A DNA stretch of 64,000 bases, taken from positions 930,001-994,000 of the forward strand of contig NZ_CP064951.1 in the NCBI RefSeq assembly GCF_011751945.2, written 5' to 3'. The stretch comes from Actinomyces sp. zg-332. Its GTDB lineage: Bacteria; Actinomycetota; Actinomycetes; Actinomycetales; Actinomycetaceae. A model generated the notes under the pieces. It saw only the letters and a program-made list of their open reading frames with translations. It searched no databases and was not told the DNA's origin. Both the position numbers and the translations under genes were made by a program. Position 1 is the stretch's first letter; every line of letters starts with the position of its first letter. Below are positions 39,637 to 48,759 of this stretch, piece after piece.

Positions 39637-40137
39637 TTAGTTCTCTAGTAGAAGTTCTTGAAGTTTAGCGTTTTTTCGCGATACCTCTTCTACCATTTTT
39701 TCCTTATAGTGATGAAGTTTTTCACGTAACTTTTCATCTTTGGTTGCAAGTATCTGAATTGCTAATAAACCTGCATTTTTAGCTCCATCTACAGCAACGG
39801 TTGCAACTGGAACTCCAGAAGGCATTTGTACTATTGCGTACAGAGCATCTATTCCATTCAGCGCTGTAGCATTTATTGGTACACCGATAACTGGTAAAAC
39901 AGTTTTTGCAGCAATTACCCCCGGAAGATGAGCAGCAGCTCCAGCTCCAGCTATTAAAACTTGTATACCTTTTTCTTCAGCACTTTGCGCATAGTTTAAA
40001 GCCATTTCAGGGGTTCTATGAGCACTAGCAACAATCATTTCGAATTCTACGTCGAATTCTCTCAAAACATCAGCAGTCTTTTCCAAAATACGGTAATCCG
40101 AATCACTGCCCATTACAATGCCAACTCTAGCCGGCAT
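39637..40137 (-). CDS. purE: N5-carboxyaminoimidazole ribonucleotide mutase
   Basis: First gene of the purine operon. The 166-residue protein shows the class I PurE pattern: [35 protein letters not shown] and [16 protein letters not shown]. Class I enzymes act on N5-CAIR made by PurK, yet no purK is in this window, so purK should be elsewhere. GGAGG lies four bases upstream of the ATG, directly after the leader terminator. Confidence 0.95.
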   Translation of the reverse strand: MPARVGIVMGSDSDYRILEKTADVLREFDVEFEMIVASAHRTPEMALNYAQSAEEKGIQVLIAGAGAAAHLPGVIAAKTVLPVIGVPINATALNGIDALYAIVQMPSGVPVATVAVDGAKNAGLLAIQILATKDEKLREKLHHYKEKMVEEVSRKNAKLQELLLEN

Positions 40138-40152
40138 AATTCCTCCACTTTT

Positions 40153-40221
40153 GAAAAATAAAAGCCCAGGCCAGTAGACTTCCTGAAAAGGTTACTAGGA
40201 AACCTACCCGCCTGGGCTTTT
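40153..40221 (-). terminator. riboswitch-controlled terminator in the purine leader
   Basis: On the minus strand AAAAGCCCAGGC pairs with GCCTGGGCTTTT in a 12-bp outer stem, with an inner stem (GTAG..TTTCCT / AGGAA..CTAC), and ATTTTT follows. The 5' arm is the same AAAAGCCCAGGC and TTTCC used by the aptamer core and its P1 helix, so the two structures exclude each other. The purE start is about 15 bases beyond the T run. Confidence 0.92.
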
Positions 40222-40292
40222 ATCCCTTCGGTGTAGCACTAACAAGTGCCCATATCACTCGGTCAAATTCATTTGCCCTAGATATGCTTTCC
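40198..40292 (-). promoter_or_regulatory. PRPP riboswitch (ykkC family, subtype 2b)
   Basis: The minus strand reads GGAAAG..TCTAGGG, then ACCGAGTG, TACACCG, AGGGATAAAAGCCCAGGC and GGGTAGGTTTCC. These are the conserved blocks of the ykkC class in the right order, and the 3' half is almost identical to what I remember of the crystallised PRPP riboswitch of Thermoanaerobacter. The ends GGAAA / TTTCC form P1, and GCACT TGTT AGTGC forms an internal hairpin. The arm between CTAGGG and ACCGAG is short (CAAA TGAA TTTG). Because it precedes the complete purine operon, PRPP is the expected ligand. Binding would sequester AAAAGCCC and prevent the terminator, so this should be an ON switch. Confidence 0.9.
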
Positions 40293-40437
40293 CGTAATTG
40301 AAATATTTGACAATATCTACTTACGGCTAATTACAAACTAAATCTAACATAGATATTTTTATTTCTCTACTATATTTAGGAAATTATTATTAAAAAGTTT
40401 TAGTTTTATTTAACAGTAACAAACTTATAAATAAAAA

Positions 40438-40470
40438 AGGGAAAGAATAAGCATTTGCCTATCTTTCCCT
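40438..40470 (-). terminator. terminator after secG
   Basis: 9-bp stem AGGGAAAGA / TCTTTCCCT with T/A runs on both sides, 17 bases beyond the secG stop. It separates secG from the purine promoter region. Confidence 0.85.
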
Positions 40471-40487
40471 CTTTTTATACAAAGTCA

Positions 40488-40730
40488 TTATGAAAATTTA
40501 ATTATTAAACCTATTGCAACAATTGATATTACCCAAATAACAGCTAGAGCCACCGTCAAACGGTTCAAGTTTCTCTCAGCTACACCACTGGAAGCAACAG
40601 ATGTTGAAAGTCCACCACCAAACATATCGGATAGGCCTCCACCGTTTCCTTTATGCATCAAAATAGTTAATATCAAGAAAATGCTAGAGATAACAAGCAA
40701 AACTTGAAAAGTAACTAGTAAAGCACCCAC
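40488..40730 (-). CDS. secG: preprotein translocase subunit SecG
   Basis: Small subunit of the SecYEG channel. The 80-residue protein has two hydrophobic helices (LLVTFQVLLVISSIFLILTI and the C-terminal ALAVIWVISIVAIGLII) linked by the family loop MHKGNGGGLSDMFGGGL. The start is a GTG at 40730. It follows tpiA, as in other Actinobacteria (Rv1438-Rv1440), but a terminator-like hairpin lies between them. Confidence 0.95.
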   Translation of the reverse strand: MGALLVTFQVLLVISSIFLILTILMHKGNGGGLSDMFGGGLSTSVASSGVAERNLNRLTVALAVIWVISIVAIGLIIKFS

Positions 40731-40840
40731 GTGTTTTCCAATCGTTTATACAACAAAATACTCGTACATTTTAACATAGTTTTGTTAAAATTTCCTGCAA
40801 TAAACTAATTTATCAAGTTATAAATCAAAAAATAATCTAT

Positions 40841-40874
40841 AGTGGGGAAAATCTATCGCATTTTTCTCCCCACT
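40841..40874 (-). terminator. terminator after tpiA
   Basis: Inverted repeat AGTGGGGAAAA / TTTT(C)TCCCCACT with a short loop, followed on the minus strand by a T-rich run. It is 13 bases beyond the tpiA stop. Confidence 0.75.
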
Positions 40875-40886
40875 ACAAAAACCATA

Positions 40887-41657
40887 CTACAAGTTATATG
40901 AAGCTATAGTTACAAATTCTTCAGCTTTCAAACTAGCTCCACCTATCAAAGCACCATCAACGTCAGATTGTGCCATTAACTCTTTGATAGTAGAAGACTT
41001 AACTGATCCTCCGTACAAAACTCTTACTACACTGGCTACTTCTTCTCCATACTCTTTTTCTAGATAAGAGCGAATAGCTGCACATACTTCCTGTGCATCT
41101 TCAGCAGTTGCAACCTCTCCTGTACCAATTGCCCAAATTGGCTCATAAGCAATTACTATTTTACTTATGTCATCAGAATTTATCTCAGCAAAAGCACCTT
41201 TTAGCTGTTCTAATACATATTCTACGTGCTGGCCTGCACGACGAACTTGCAAAGGTTCACCACAGCAAAGTATAGGTTTCATACCATTATCTAGAATAAC
41301 TTGTGCTTTAGTTCCAACAAGTTGATCTGATTCATTATGATATTCACGGCGTTCAGAGTGCCCCACTAAAACATACTCACATTTTAGTGTTTTCAACATT
41401 TGTGCTGAAATTTCACCAGTATAAGCTCCTGTTCCGCTATGGGCTGATACATCTTGCGCACCGTATTTTATCTCAAATCCATCACTATCAATAACAGTTT
41501 GAACTGAACGAATATCAGTAAAAGGTGGAACTATTAAAACTTCAGTTTTTAAAGTTCCCAAATCTTTTATATTATTTCCAATTTCACTAACTAGCTGTAT
41601 TGCTTCCAGATGATTCATATTCATCTTCCAGTTACCAGCAATCAAAGGTGTACGCAT
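40887..41657 (-). CDS. tpiA: triosephosphate isomerase
   Basis: Interconverts dihydroxyacetone phosphate and glyceraldehyde 3-phosphate. The 256-residue protein has LIAGNWKMNMNHLEAI with the catalytic Lys, VGHSERREYHNES with the catalytic His, AYEPIWAIGTGEVA with the catalytic Glu and VLYGGSVKSSTIKEL. AAGGAT precedes the ATG, four bases after pgk, so both are one transcript. Confidence 0.97.
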   Translation of the reverse strand: MRTPLIAGNWKMNMNHLEAIQLVSEIGNNIKDLGTLKTEVLIVPPFTDIRSVQTVIDSDGFEIKYGAQDVSAHSGTGAYTGEISAQMLKTLKCEYVLVGHSERREYHNESDQLVGTKAQVILDNGMKPILCCGEPLQVRRAGQHVEYVLEQLKGAFAEINSDDISKIVIAYEPIWAIGTGEVATAEDAQEVCAAIRSYLEKEYGEEVASVVRVLYGGSVKSSTIKELMAQSDVDGALIGGASLKAEEFVTIASYNL

Positions 41658-41661
41658 ATTT

Positions 41662-42855
41662 TTATCCTTTCAATACGCTTATCCCTGGAAGATCTTTACC
41701 TTCCAAAAGTTCTAAACTAGCTCCACCACCTGTAGAAATATGAGAAAATTTACTTTCATCAAATCCAAGTAGACGTATAGCTGCAGCCGAGTCGCCTCCA
41801 CCAACAATAGAAAAAGCTTCACTATCGCTCAAAGCAGTAGCAATAGCTTTAGTTCCATTTGCAAATTCTTCAAATTCAAAGACTCCCATAGGACCATTCC
41901 AAACGCAAACTTTGGATTCTTTTATCACTTTAGCAAAAAGTTCTTGAGTCTTTACACCGATATCAAGCCCCATTTTATCAGCTGGAATTGAGTCAATATC
42001 AACGTTTTCACCCTTTGCATCTTTGCTAAACTCATCAGCTACAACTACATCAATTGGCAAAATTATTTCAACATTATTTTCTTTAGCTTTTTCTAAATAT
42101 GTTTTTACAACTTCAAGCTTTTCTAAGTCTAGTAGGCTTTTACCAACTTCGTATCCTAAAGCATTTACGAAAGTAAAAGCCATTCCTCCACCAATAACAA
42201 TTCTATCGGCTTTAGAAATCAAGTTATCAATTACCCCTAGTTTATCGCTTACTTTCGCCCCACCTAGTATTACAGTATAAGGACGTTCATCAACGTTATT
42301 GACTGCCCTACTCAAAGCAGATATTTCTTTTTCAACTAGCATTCCAGCAACACTAGGTACTAGTTTTGCACAGTCATATACGGAAGCTTGTTTCCTATGA
42401 ACAACTCCAAAACCATCAGATACGAAATAATCGATATCCTCAGTTAGTTCATTAGCAAACTCTACTCTTTCTTCATCTATTTTAGAGGTTTCCCTAGAAT
42501 CAAAACGAACGTTTTCAAGCAATAATAACTGAGATTTTTCTAAAGCTTTTTTCTTTTCTTTAGCATCTATTCCTACTGTGTCTTCAGCGAAGAATACTTC
42601 ATTTGATAACAATTCACCAAGCCTATTAGCAACAATTTTCAAGGAAAATTTTTTATCCACTTGTCCTTTAGGCCTACCTAAATGTGCCATTACAATAACT
42701 TTTGCGCCTTTGCTGAGTAAAAATTCTAAAGTTGGTAATGCTGCACGTATACGTCCGTCATCAGTAATATTGTTATCTTGGACAGGAACATTAAAATCAG
42801 CACGAACTAAAACTTTTTTACCTTCAAGATCATTTATAAAAGACAGATCTCGCAT
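41662..42855 (-). CDS. pgk: phosphoglycerate kinase
   Basis: Makes ATP from 1,3-bisphosphoglycerate. From ATG 42855 the protein has 397 residues, with KKVLVRADFNVPVQDNN, VIVMAHLGRPKGQVDKKFS, VILGGAKVSDKLGVIDNL and VGGGDSAAAIRLLG. The frame is open 20 codons further upstream, but that extension runs through the intergenic hairpin, and AGGAG stands seven bases before 42855. Confidence 0.97.
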   Translation of the reverse strand: MRDLSFINDLEGKKVLVRADFNVPVQDNNITDDGRIRAALPTLEFLLSKGAKVIVMAHLGRPKGQVDKKFSLKIVANRLGELLSNEVFFAEDTVGIDAKEKKKALEKSQLLLLENVRFDSRETSKIDEERVEFANELTEDIDYFVSDGFGVVHRKQASVYDCAKLVPSVAGMLVEKEISALSRAVNNVDERPYTVILGGAKVSDKLGVIDNLISKADRIVIGGGMAFTFVNALGYEVGKSLLDLEKLEVVKTYLEKAKENNVEIILPIDVVVADEFSKDAKGENVDIDSIPADKMGLDIGVKTQELFAKVIKESKVCVWNGPMGVFEFEEFANGTKAIATALSDSEAFSIVGGGDSAAAIRLLGFDESKFSHISTGGGASLELLEGKDLPGISVLKG

Positions 42856-42872
42856 ATTAACTCCTAATATTA

Positions 42873-42907
42873 AAATTGCACCTACAAAAAGGATGTAGGT
42901 GCAATTT
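42873..42907 (-). terminator. strong hairpin between gap and pgk
   Basis: A perfect 14-bp inverted repeat (AAATTGCACCTACA / TGTAGGTGCAATTT) with a 7-base loop and TTTTAATATT after it on the minus strand. It begins 11 bases after the gap stop and ends before the pgk ribosome site. It may end most transcripts after gap or stabilise gap mRNA. Confidence 0.8.
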
Positions 42908-42917
42908 AAAAACACGA

Positions 42918-43937
<1,020 letters not shown>

Positions 43938-44199
43938 TTAAGGATAAGATAGATCACGATATCGCCTAAACCACATTATTTAGGACAACAAATATTACTC
44001 TATCATTTTACAATGTAGATTACTAAAAAGTAATAATAAAATTCTACAGACAGATATATATTACAAATATTTATATAAAGTATATATTCCAAAGATTATG
44101 TTTATAAATTTTCTGTATAAACGTAAATAAAGGCAATTACAAAATAGAAAGTCCAATTGTGTATGCATACGAATATATTTTTATAAATATCTGTAATTT

Positions 44200-45177
44200 C
44201 TAGTCGGTAATAGAGTTATTCAAAGCTGCTTCTGTATCAGGAATACCAAGCTCATGAGCTCTTTTATCAGCCAATCCAAGCAAACGGCGTATACGACCTG
44301 CAACAGCATCTTTAGTCAAAGGCGGATTAGCATATCTTCCTAGTTCTTCCAAGCTGGCATGCTTATATTCTAAACGTAACATACCTGCAGCTTTCAAATG
44401 TTCAGGAACATCATCACCTAAAATTTCAAAAGCTCTCTTTACTCTAGTATTAGCAACAACAGCAGCACGCACACTTCGACGCAAGTTAGCATCATCAAAA
44501 TTAGCAAGACGATTAATAGCCCCACGCATTTCGCGCCTATTGCGTCCATCTTTCCAAATTTCTAGAGTCTTTGCAGCTCCCATAGCCTCAATAATGTTAG
44601 AAATCATATCGCCCTCACGAACGATAACCTTATCTACTCCTCTAACATCACGCATTTTAGCTGTAGCTCCAAATCTGCGAACAGCACCCATAATTGCTAG
44701 TGCTGATTCAGGACCTGGACATGAAATTTCTAGTGATGCTGAACGACCGGGTTCAGTTAAAGATCCTCTAGCTAAAAATGCTCCACGCAAAACAGCAATA
44801 GATTCTTCTTTACCCCCAGAAATTATCTGTGAAGGCAAGCCACGTATAGGACGACCAAGCTGATCGATCAAACCAGTCAAACGTGCAAGCTTATCAGCAT
44901 TTTGCACTACTCTAACAACATAGCGTTGGCCTTTTCTAATGCCACTGCCTTTTACCACAACGATTGAAGAATTTATTTTATAAAGCCCTTGTAAAGCATG
45001 GCGAAGTCTTGCCGCAGCACGTGAAGAATCTAGCTCGGCCTCTATAACAATACGACCTGATACTAAGTGAAGACCGCCAGCAAAACGTAGCATAGCAGAA
45101 ATTTCACATTGCCACTGTGATACAGTCTCACACTTATAGCCTGCTAATTCATCTTTTAAATCACCTGTAAGAGACAT
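44200..45177 (-). CDS. whiA: WhiA, sporulation/division regulator
   Basis: A DNA-binding protein that in Streptomyces controls sporulation genes and in other bacteria affects division. The 325-residue protein has the LAGLIDADG-like N-terminal region (MLRFAGGLHLVSGRIVIEAE, GAFLARGSLTEP) and a C-terminal helix-turn-helix region (LRLEYKHASLEELGRYANPP-type, with LTKDAVAGRIRRLLGLAD). It is the third gene of the conserved rapZ-yvcK-whiA cluster. Confidence 0.95.
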   Translation of the reverse strand: MSLTGDLKDELAGYKCETVSQWQCEISAMLRFAGGLHLVSGRIVIEAELDSSRAAARLRHALQGLYKINSSIVVVKGSGIRKGQRYVVRVVQNADKLARLTGLIDQLGRPIRGLPSQIISGGKEESIAVLRGAFLARGSLTEPGRSASLEISCPGPESALAIMGAVRRFGATAKMRDVRGVDKVIVREGDMISNIIEAMGAAKTLEIWKDGRNRREMRGAINRLANFDDANLRRSVRAAVVANTRVKRAFEILGDDVPEHLKAAGMLRLEYKHASLEELGRYANPPLTKDAVAGRIRRLLGLADKRAHELGIPDTEAALNNSITD

Positions 45178-45207
45178 TGAACGAACCCTTTACCTATAAA
45201 AAAATTA

Positions 45208-46158
45208 CTATCCGTCATAAAACCCCTCAAAGGCATCACGTAATGCTGATGCCAATCGTAAAGAATCATGCAAAGCTTTATTTCGACTGGAGTGCACAGA
45301 ACGCAACATTACTTTTGCACCATACTCACTTGCTATATTATAGAGGTCATCTGTATCTTCACAAGAGGAAGGGTCCGCAATAATAATATCTATCTGAAAA
45401 TTAGGTGCATATTTTACAAATTCTTTAACATGATCAACTATACTCATACCAGTAGTTTCGGCAGTATTTGATATTAAATTCATGTTTAATACGCATTTAG
45501 CTTTAGACTCTATCAGTGCATCACGTAATTTAGGAATTAGCAGATGAGGAATAACTGAGGTATACCAAGAGCCAGGCCCTAATACTAACCAATCAGCTTC
45601 AGAAATAACTTTTACTACTTCGTCACTTACAACAGGGTTTTCAGGACAAATTTTTACATCAACAAAATTCCCCCAAGCCTTAGCCATATTGGCTTGTCCC
45701 TTTATAAACCTGTATTCACCATCTATATACGCTTTACCTGAAATATCAACTGGTTCATTAGCTGCAGGTAATACTCTACCGTTAGCATCTAGTAATTTTC
45801 CTACCCATTCCAAACCTATAACAGGATCATCGAATAACTGCCAAAGTGCAGTAATAAGTAAATTTCCCACACTGTGTTCGTTTAAATCACCAGAAGAGGT
45901 AAAACGATGCTGCAGCACTTTACTCCAGGTATTTCCCCAATCTGTATCATCACACATAGCAGTAAGTGCCATACGTAAATCTCCAGGAGGTAAAACAGGA
46001 ATCTGCTCCCTTATTCTTCCAGATGAGCCCCCGTCATCTCCCACAGTAACTACCGCAGTTAAATTACGCGTAATATGTTTTAATGCTTGCAGAGTAGCGA
46101 ATAGCCCGTGACCACCGCCTAAAGCAACAACTTTAGGTTCGAAACGATAGTCATACAT
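45208..46158 (-). CDS. yvcK: YvcK/CofD-like gluconeogenesis factor
   Basis: A 316-residue protein of the CofD-like family with the nucleotide-sugar-binding loop VVALGGGHGLFATLQALK, VVTVGDDGGSSGRIREQI and VLGPGSWYTSVIPHLLIP. In Bacillus YvcK is needed for growth on gluconeogenic carbon and for cell shape, and binds UDP-sugars. It lies 30 bases upstream of whiA. The usual close spacing to rapZ is replaced here by a 445-base gap. Confidence 0.94.
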   Translation of the reverse strand: MYDYRFEPKVVALGGGHGLFATLQALKHITRNLTAVVTVGDDGGSSGRIREQIPVLPPGDLRMALTAMCDDTDWGNTWSKVLQHRFTSSGDLNEHSVGNLLITALWQLFDDPVIGLEWVGKLLDANGRVLPAANEPVDISGKAYIDGEYRFIKGQANMAKAWGNFVDVKICPENPVVSDEVVKVISEADWLVLGPGSWYTSVIPHLLIPKLRDALIESKAKCVLNMNLISNTAETTGMSIVDHVKEFVKYAPNFQIDIIIADPSSCEDTDDLYNIASEYGAKVMLRSVHSSRNKALHDSLRLASALRDAFEGFYDG

Positions 46159-46603
46159 ATTTTGTCACCTACACTCTACAACTAATTCACATTATCTATA
46201 AATAAAGTTAATATGATTAGACATTATAGTAACAATCTAAACATTACATTCACAATATTATTGCATGATTTACTTATCTATTCTTTATAGCCTCAGTTGA
46301 ATTCTAGTTATAATTTTGCATACAAAAGCAGATATATTATAAGTCTTACTGAACAACGCTAGTTGTATTACGCTTATGCTAAGTTATTGCAACTATCTGA
46401 ATGTATGTACTTTCAAACCTATACAAGTAATATAAGAAAACAAGAAATCACTTATACAGTAAAGTATTTATGCTATTTCTCACATTTTATTTACTACACA
46501 AAACAGTAACATTACAAACATAAGCCAGTGATTTTTATACAATATTACTCGAGGATTTTAGGAACAAAATTCATATATAACACTTTATTTTATGATAAGT
46601 TAG
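46159..46603. other. 445-base AT-rich gap between rapZ and yvcK
   Basis: Lies inside a gene cluster that is normally compact. I see no protein-like frame, RNA gene or good terminator, only scattered A/T runs. It presumably holds a separate promoter for yvcK-whiA. Confidence 0.5.
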
Positions 46604-47551
46604 TTATTCTCTACCCATATCCCGATGTAAAGTTACAACTGGAAGACCCATTTGACGTAGTGCTTCAGAAAAATATTCGCTCATAGCAACTGAACGGTGT
46701 TGTCCACCAGTACACCCCACCGCAATAGTTACAAATGGTTTTAACTCGTTCAAATAGCCATTCAATGCCGGTCGTAAAGCTTTCAAATAAGAATTAGCAA
46801 ATTCCTTTGCTCCTTCTTGGCTTATTACATAGTCACTAACAGGTTTGTCTTTACCAGTTAGATGCCTGAGTTCACTAACCCAATATGGATTAGCTAAAAA
46901 CCTCATATCTACTACCCAGTCAGCATCTACAGGAATACCATATTTAAACCCAAATGACATAACAGTAACGCGCAAGGAATTTGAATCTTCATCACTCATA
47001 ATACGGCGTATTTCACGTGATAAATCGTGCACTGATTTATTAGATGTATCAATAATAATGTCTGCTTTGGAGCGCAAGCCTTCAAGCATTTTCTTCTCCG
47101 CACGAACACCATCAAGTATTCTTCCACCTTTTTGAAGAGGATGTGGTCTACGAACAGATTCATACCTTCGAACTAATACTCTTTCATCAGCCTCTAAGAA
47201 AATAACTCTGTATCTTATTCCATTTGTTTGTAGGCTATCTAAGCAGTCCAATAGCTGGGAAAAGAAGCCTTTGGAGCGAACATCAACTACAGCTGCTAAA
47301 CGGTGAACACCTCCACCATTAGCGGTCATCATACCAGCAAAAGCCATAAGTAATTGTGGAGGTAAGTTATCTACAACATACCAATCTAGGTCTTCCAGAG
47401 CCATAGCCGCACGAGTACGACCAGCACCACTCATACCTGAGACAATAATCATCTCTGGTTGAACACTAACTTCTGGCTCTTTTAAAGCATCAAGCAAAGG
47501 AATTCCCTCAGGGAAAGTCAAATCACTAGCTTCTTTATTTTCATCGATCAT
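46604..47551 (-). CDS. rapZ: RapZ-family nucleotide-binding protein
   Basis: A 315-residue member of the RapZ/YvcJ P-loop family. Walker A is GMSGAGRTRAAMALED, followed by WYVVDNLPPQLL and RRPHPLQKGGRILDGVRAEK. The C-terminal domain has FGFKYGIPVDADWVVDMRFL and IAVGCTGGQHRSVAMSEYF, which binds small RNA in E. coli. GGGGATAGAC precedes the ATG. The role in Actinobacteria is less clear. Confidence 0.95.
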   Translation of the reverse strand: MIDENKEASDLTFPEGIPLLDALKEPEVSVQPEMIIVSGMSGAGRTRAAMALEDLDWYVVDNLPPQLLMAFAGMMTANGGGVHRLAAVVDVRSKGFFSQLLDCLDSLQTNGIRYRVIFLEADERVLVRRYESVRRPHPLQKGGRILDGVRAEKKMLEGLRSKADIIIDTSNKSVHDLSREIRRIMSDEDSNSLRVTVMSFGFKYGIPVDADWVVDMRFLANPYWVSELRHLTGKDKPVSDYVISQEGAKEFANSYLKALRPALNGYLNELKPFVTIAVGCTGGQHRSVAMSEYFSEALRQMGLPVVTLHRDMGRE

Positions 47552-47580
47552 GTCTATCCCCGTTCCTTATCAAAAGTCAA

Positions 47581-47868
47581 CTAAAATTCAGTTTTATTCA
47601 ATTCTTCAATGTTTACATCTTTGAAAGTAACCACTCGAACAGATTTAATAAAACGGTTAGATCTATAAATATCCCAAACCCAGACATCTTCCATAGTTAT
47701 TTCAAAAAATACTTCCCCACCGTTTGAACGCACTTGAACGTCAACACTGTTAGCTAAATAAAAACGGCGCTCTGTTTCTACTACGTACGAAAATATAGAA
47801 ACGACATCACGGTACTCACGAAATAAATCAAGTTCTAAACTATTTTCATAAGAATCGATATCACTCAA
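47581..47868 (-). CDS. DUF2469 family protein
   Basis: A 95-residue actinobacterial protein (Rv2901c family), almost fully conserved in text: LFREYRDVVSIFSYVVETER, RRFYLANSVDVQVRSNGGEV and VVTFKDVNIEEL. The start is TTG at 47868, supported by AAGGAGG seven bases upstream. The function is unknown. It belongs with rnhB-lepB-rplS, 210 bases away, and is the last gene of that block. Confidence 0.94.
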   Translation of the reverse strand: MSDIDSYENSLELDLFREYRDVVSIFSYVVETERRFYLANSVDVQVRSNGGEVFFEITMEDVWVWDIYRSNRFIKSVRVVTFKDVNIEELNKTEF

Positions 47869-48077
47869 GGTAATTCCTCCTTAAATTACCACCATTCTAC
47901 ATTATTACAATACACAGAAACAATCACTATTTTATCTCAAGTGAAAGAATTTTTAGAGCTATTTTTACAATAAATAAACATTTTATTGAATTATTCCAAT
48001 TATAAAAATTTTATAACTAAAACGACGCGCTTTTGGAAAAGTAACGAATGGATAACACTCTTTATAATATGTAAATA

Positions 48078-48722
48078 CTACTGTGGCATTTTCCAAGTTT
48101 TTCTATGTAAATCACTTACACCATATTCTTTAAGTGCTTGTATATGCTTAGGAGAACTATATCCTTTATTGCTAGAAAAATCGTACTTATCGTCTTCAAT
48201 ATCACACATGTACTTATCTCTAAGCACTTTAGCAATTATTGATGCCGATGCAACAACACTACAAGAAGTATCAGCTTTAATCTTAGTAATCACATTTAGT
48301 TCTTCAGTCTCACTTGAGCTAAATAAATCGTTCCTATTAGTCAACCAGTCGTGTTTACCATCTAGTATGTATATATCAGGATTTATTCCCCTAGTTTTGA
48401 GTTCTTGAATCGCTCTTTCTCCAGCAAGTTGCAATGCTCTGGATATTCCAAAACTATCAATTTCTTCATTCGTAGATATACCTACGGCATAGTCTAAAAG
48501 CCATTTTGTAGCAAAGGGAAATTTTTCTTTTCTAGCTTTATCAGAAAGCAATTTAGAGTCTCTAAGCTCAACTTCACAATCTTTAACTTTTGAATCAACA
48601 ACAGCTATACAAACATATACAGGACCTGCTAAACAGCCTCTACCGACTTCGTCAACACCTGCGACAGTAGAGTAAGTTTTTAAAAGATTTATTTCAAACT
48701 CACGATTAGCTACAGCAACCAT
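48078..48722 (-). CDS. rnhB: ribonuclease HII
   Basis: Removes ribonucleotides from DNA. The 214-residue protein has TVAGVDEVGRGCLAGPVYVC with the first acidic pair, DSKLLSDKARKE, YILDGKHDW, and SVVASASIIAKVLRDKYM. It follows lepB, as in M. tuberculosis (Rv2903c-Rv2902c). RNase HI is also encoded in this window, at 19825-20757. Confidence 0.95.
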   Translation of the reverse strand: MVAVANREFEINLLKTYSTVAGVDEVGRGCLAGPVYVCIAVVDSKVKDCEVELRDSKLLSDKARKEKFPFATKWLLDYAVGISTNEEIDSFGISRALQLAGERAIQELKTRGINPDIYILDGKHDWLTNRNDLFSSSETEELNVITKIKADTSCSVVASASIIAKVLRDKYMCDIEDDKYDFSSNKGYSSPKHIQALKEYGVSDLHRKTWKMPQ

Positions 48723-48759
48723 TTAACACCAATTTATTACAGCTTAATAACTATACGAG

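Noticed and set aside
40198-40230. CCGCCTGGGC on the plus strand, resembling the ZTP riboswitch core
   Set aside because: The required upstream half of the ZTP motif is absent and no plus-strand gene follows. The sequence is explained as the complement of the PRPP aptamer and terminator.
40230-40265. GATATGG in the purine leader, as in purine (guanine/adenine) riboswitches
   Set aside because: The second loop, the J2/3 core (UUUCUACC) and the three-way junction are missing, while the ykkC blocks fit throughout.
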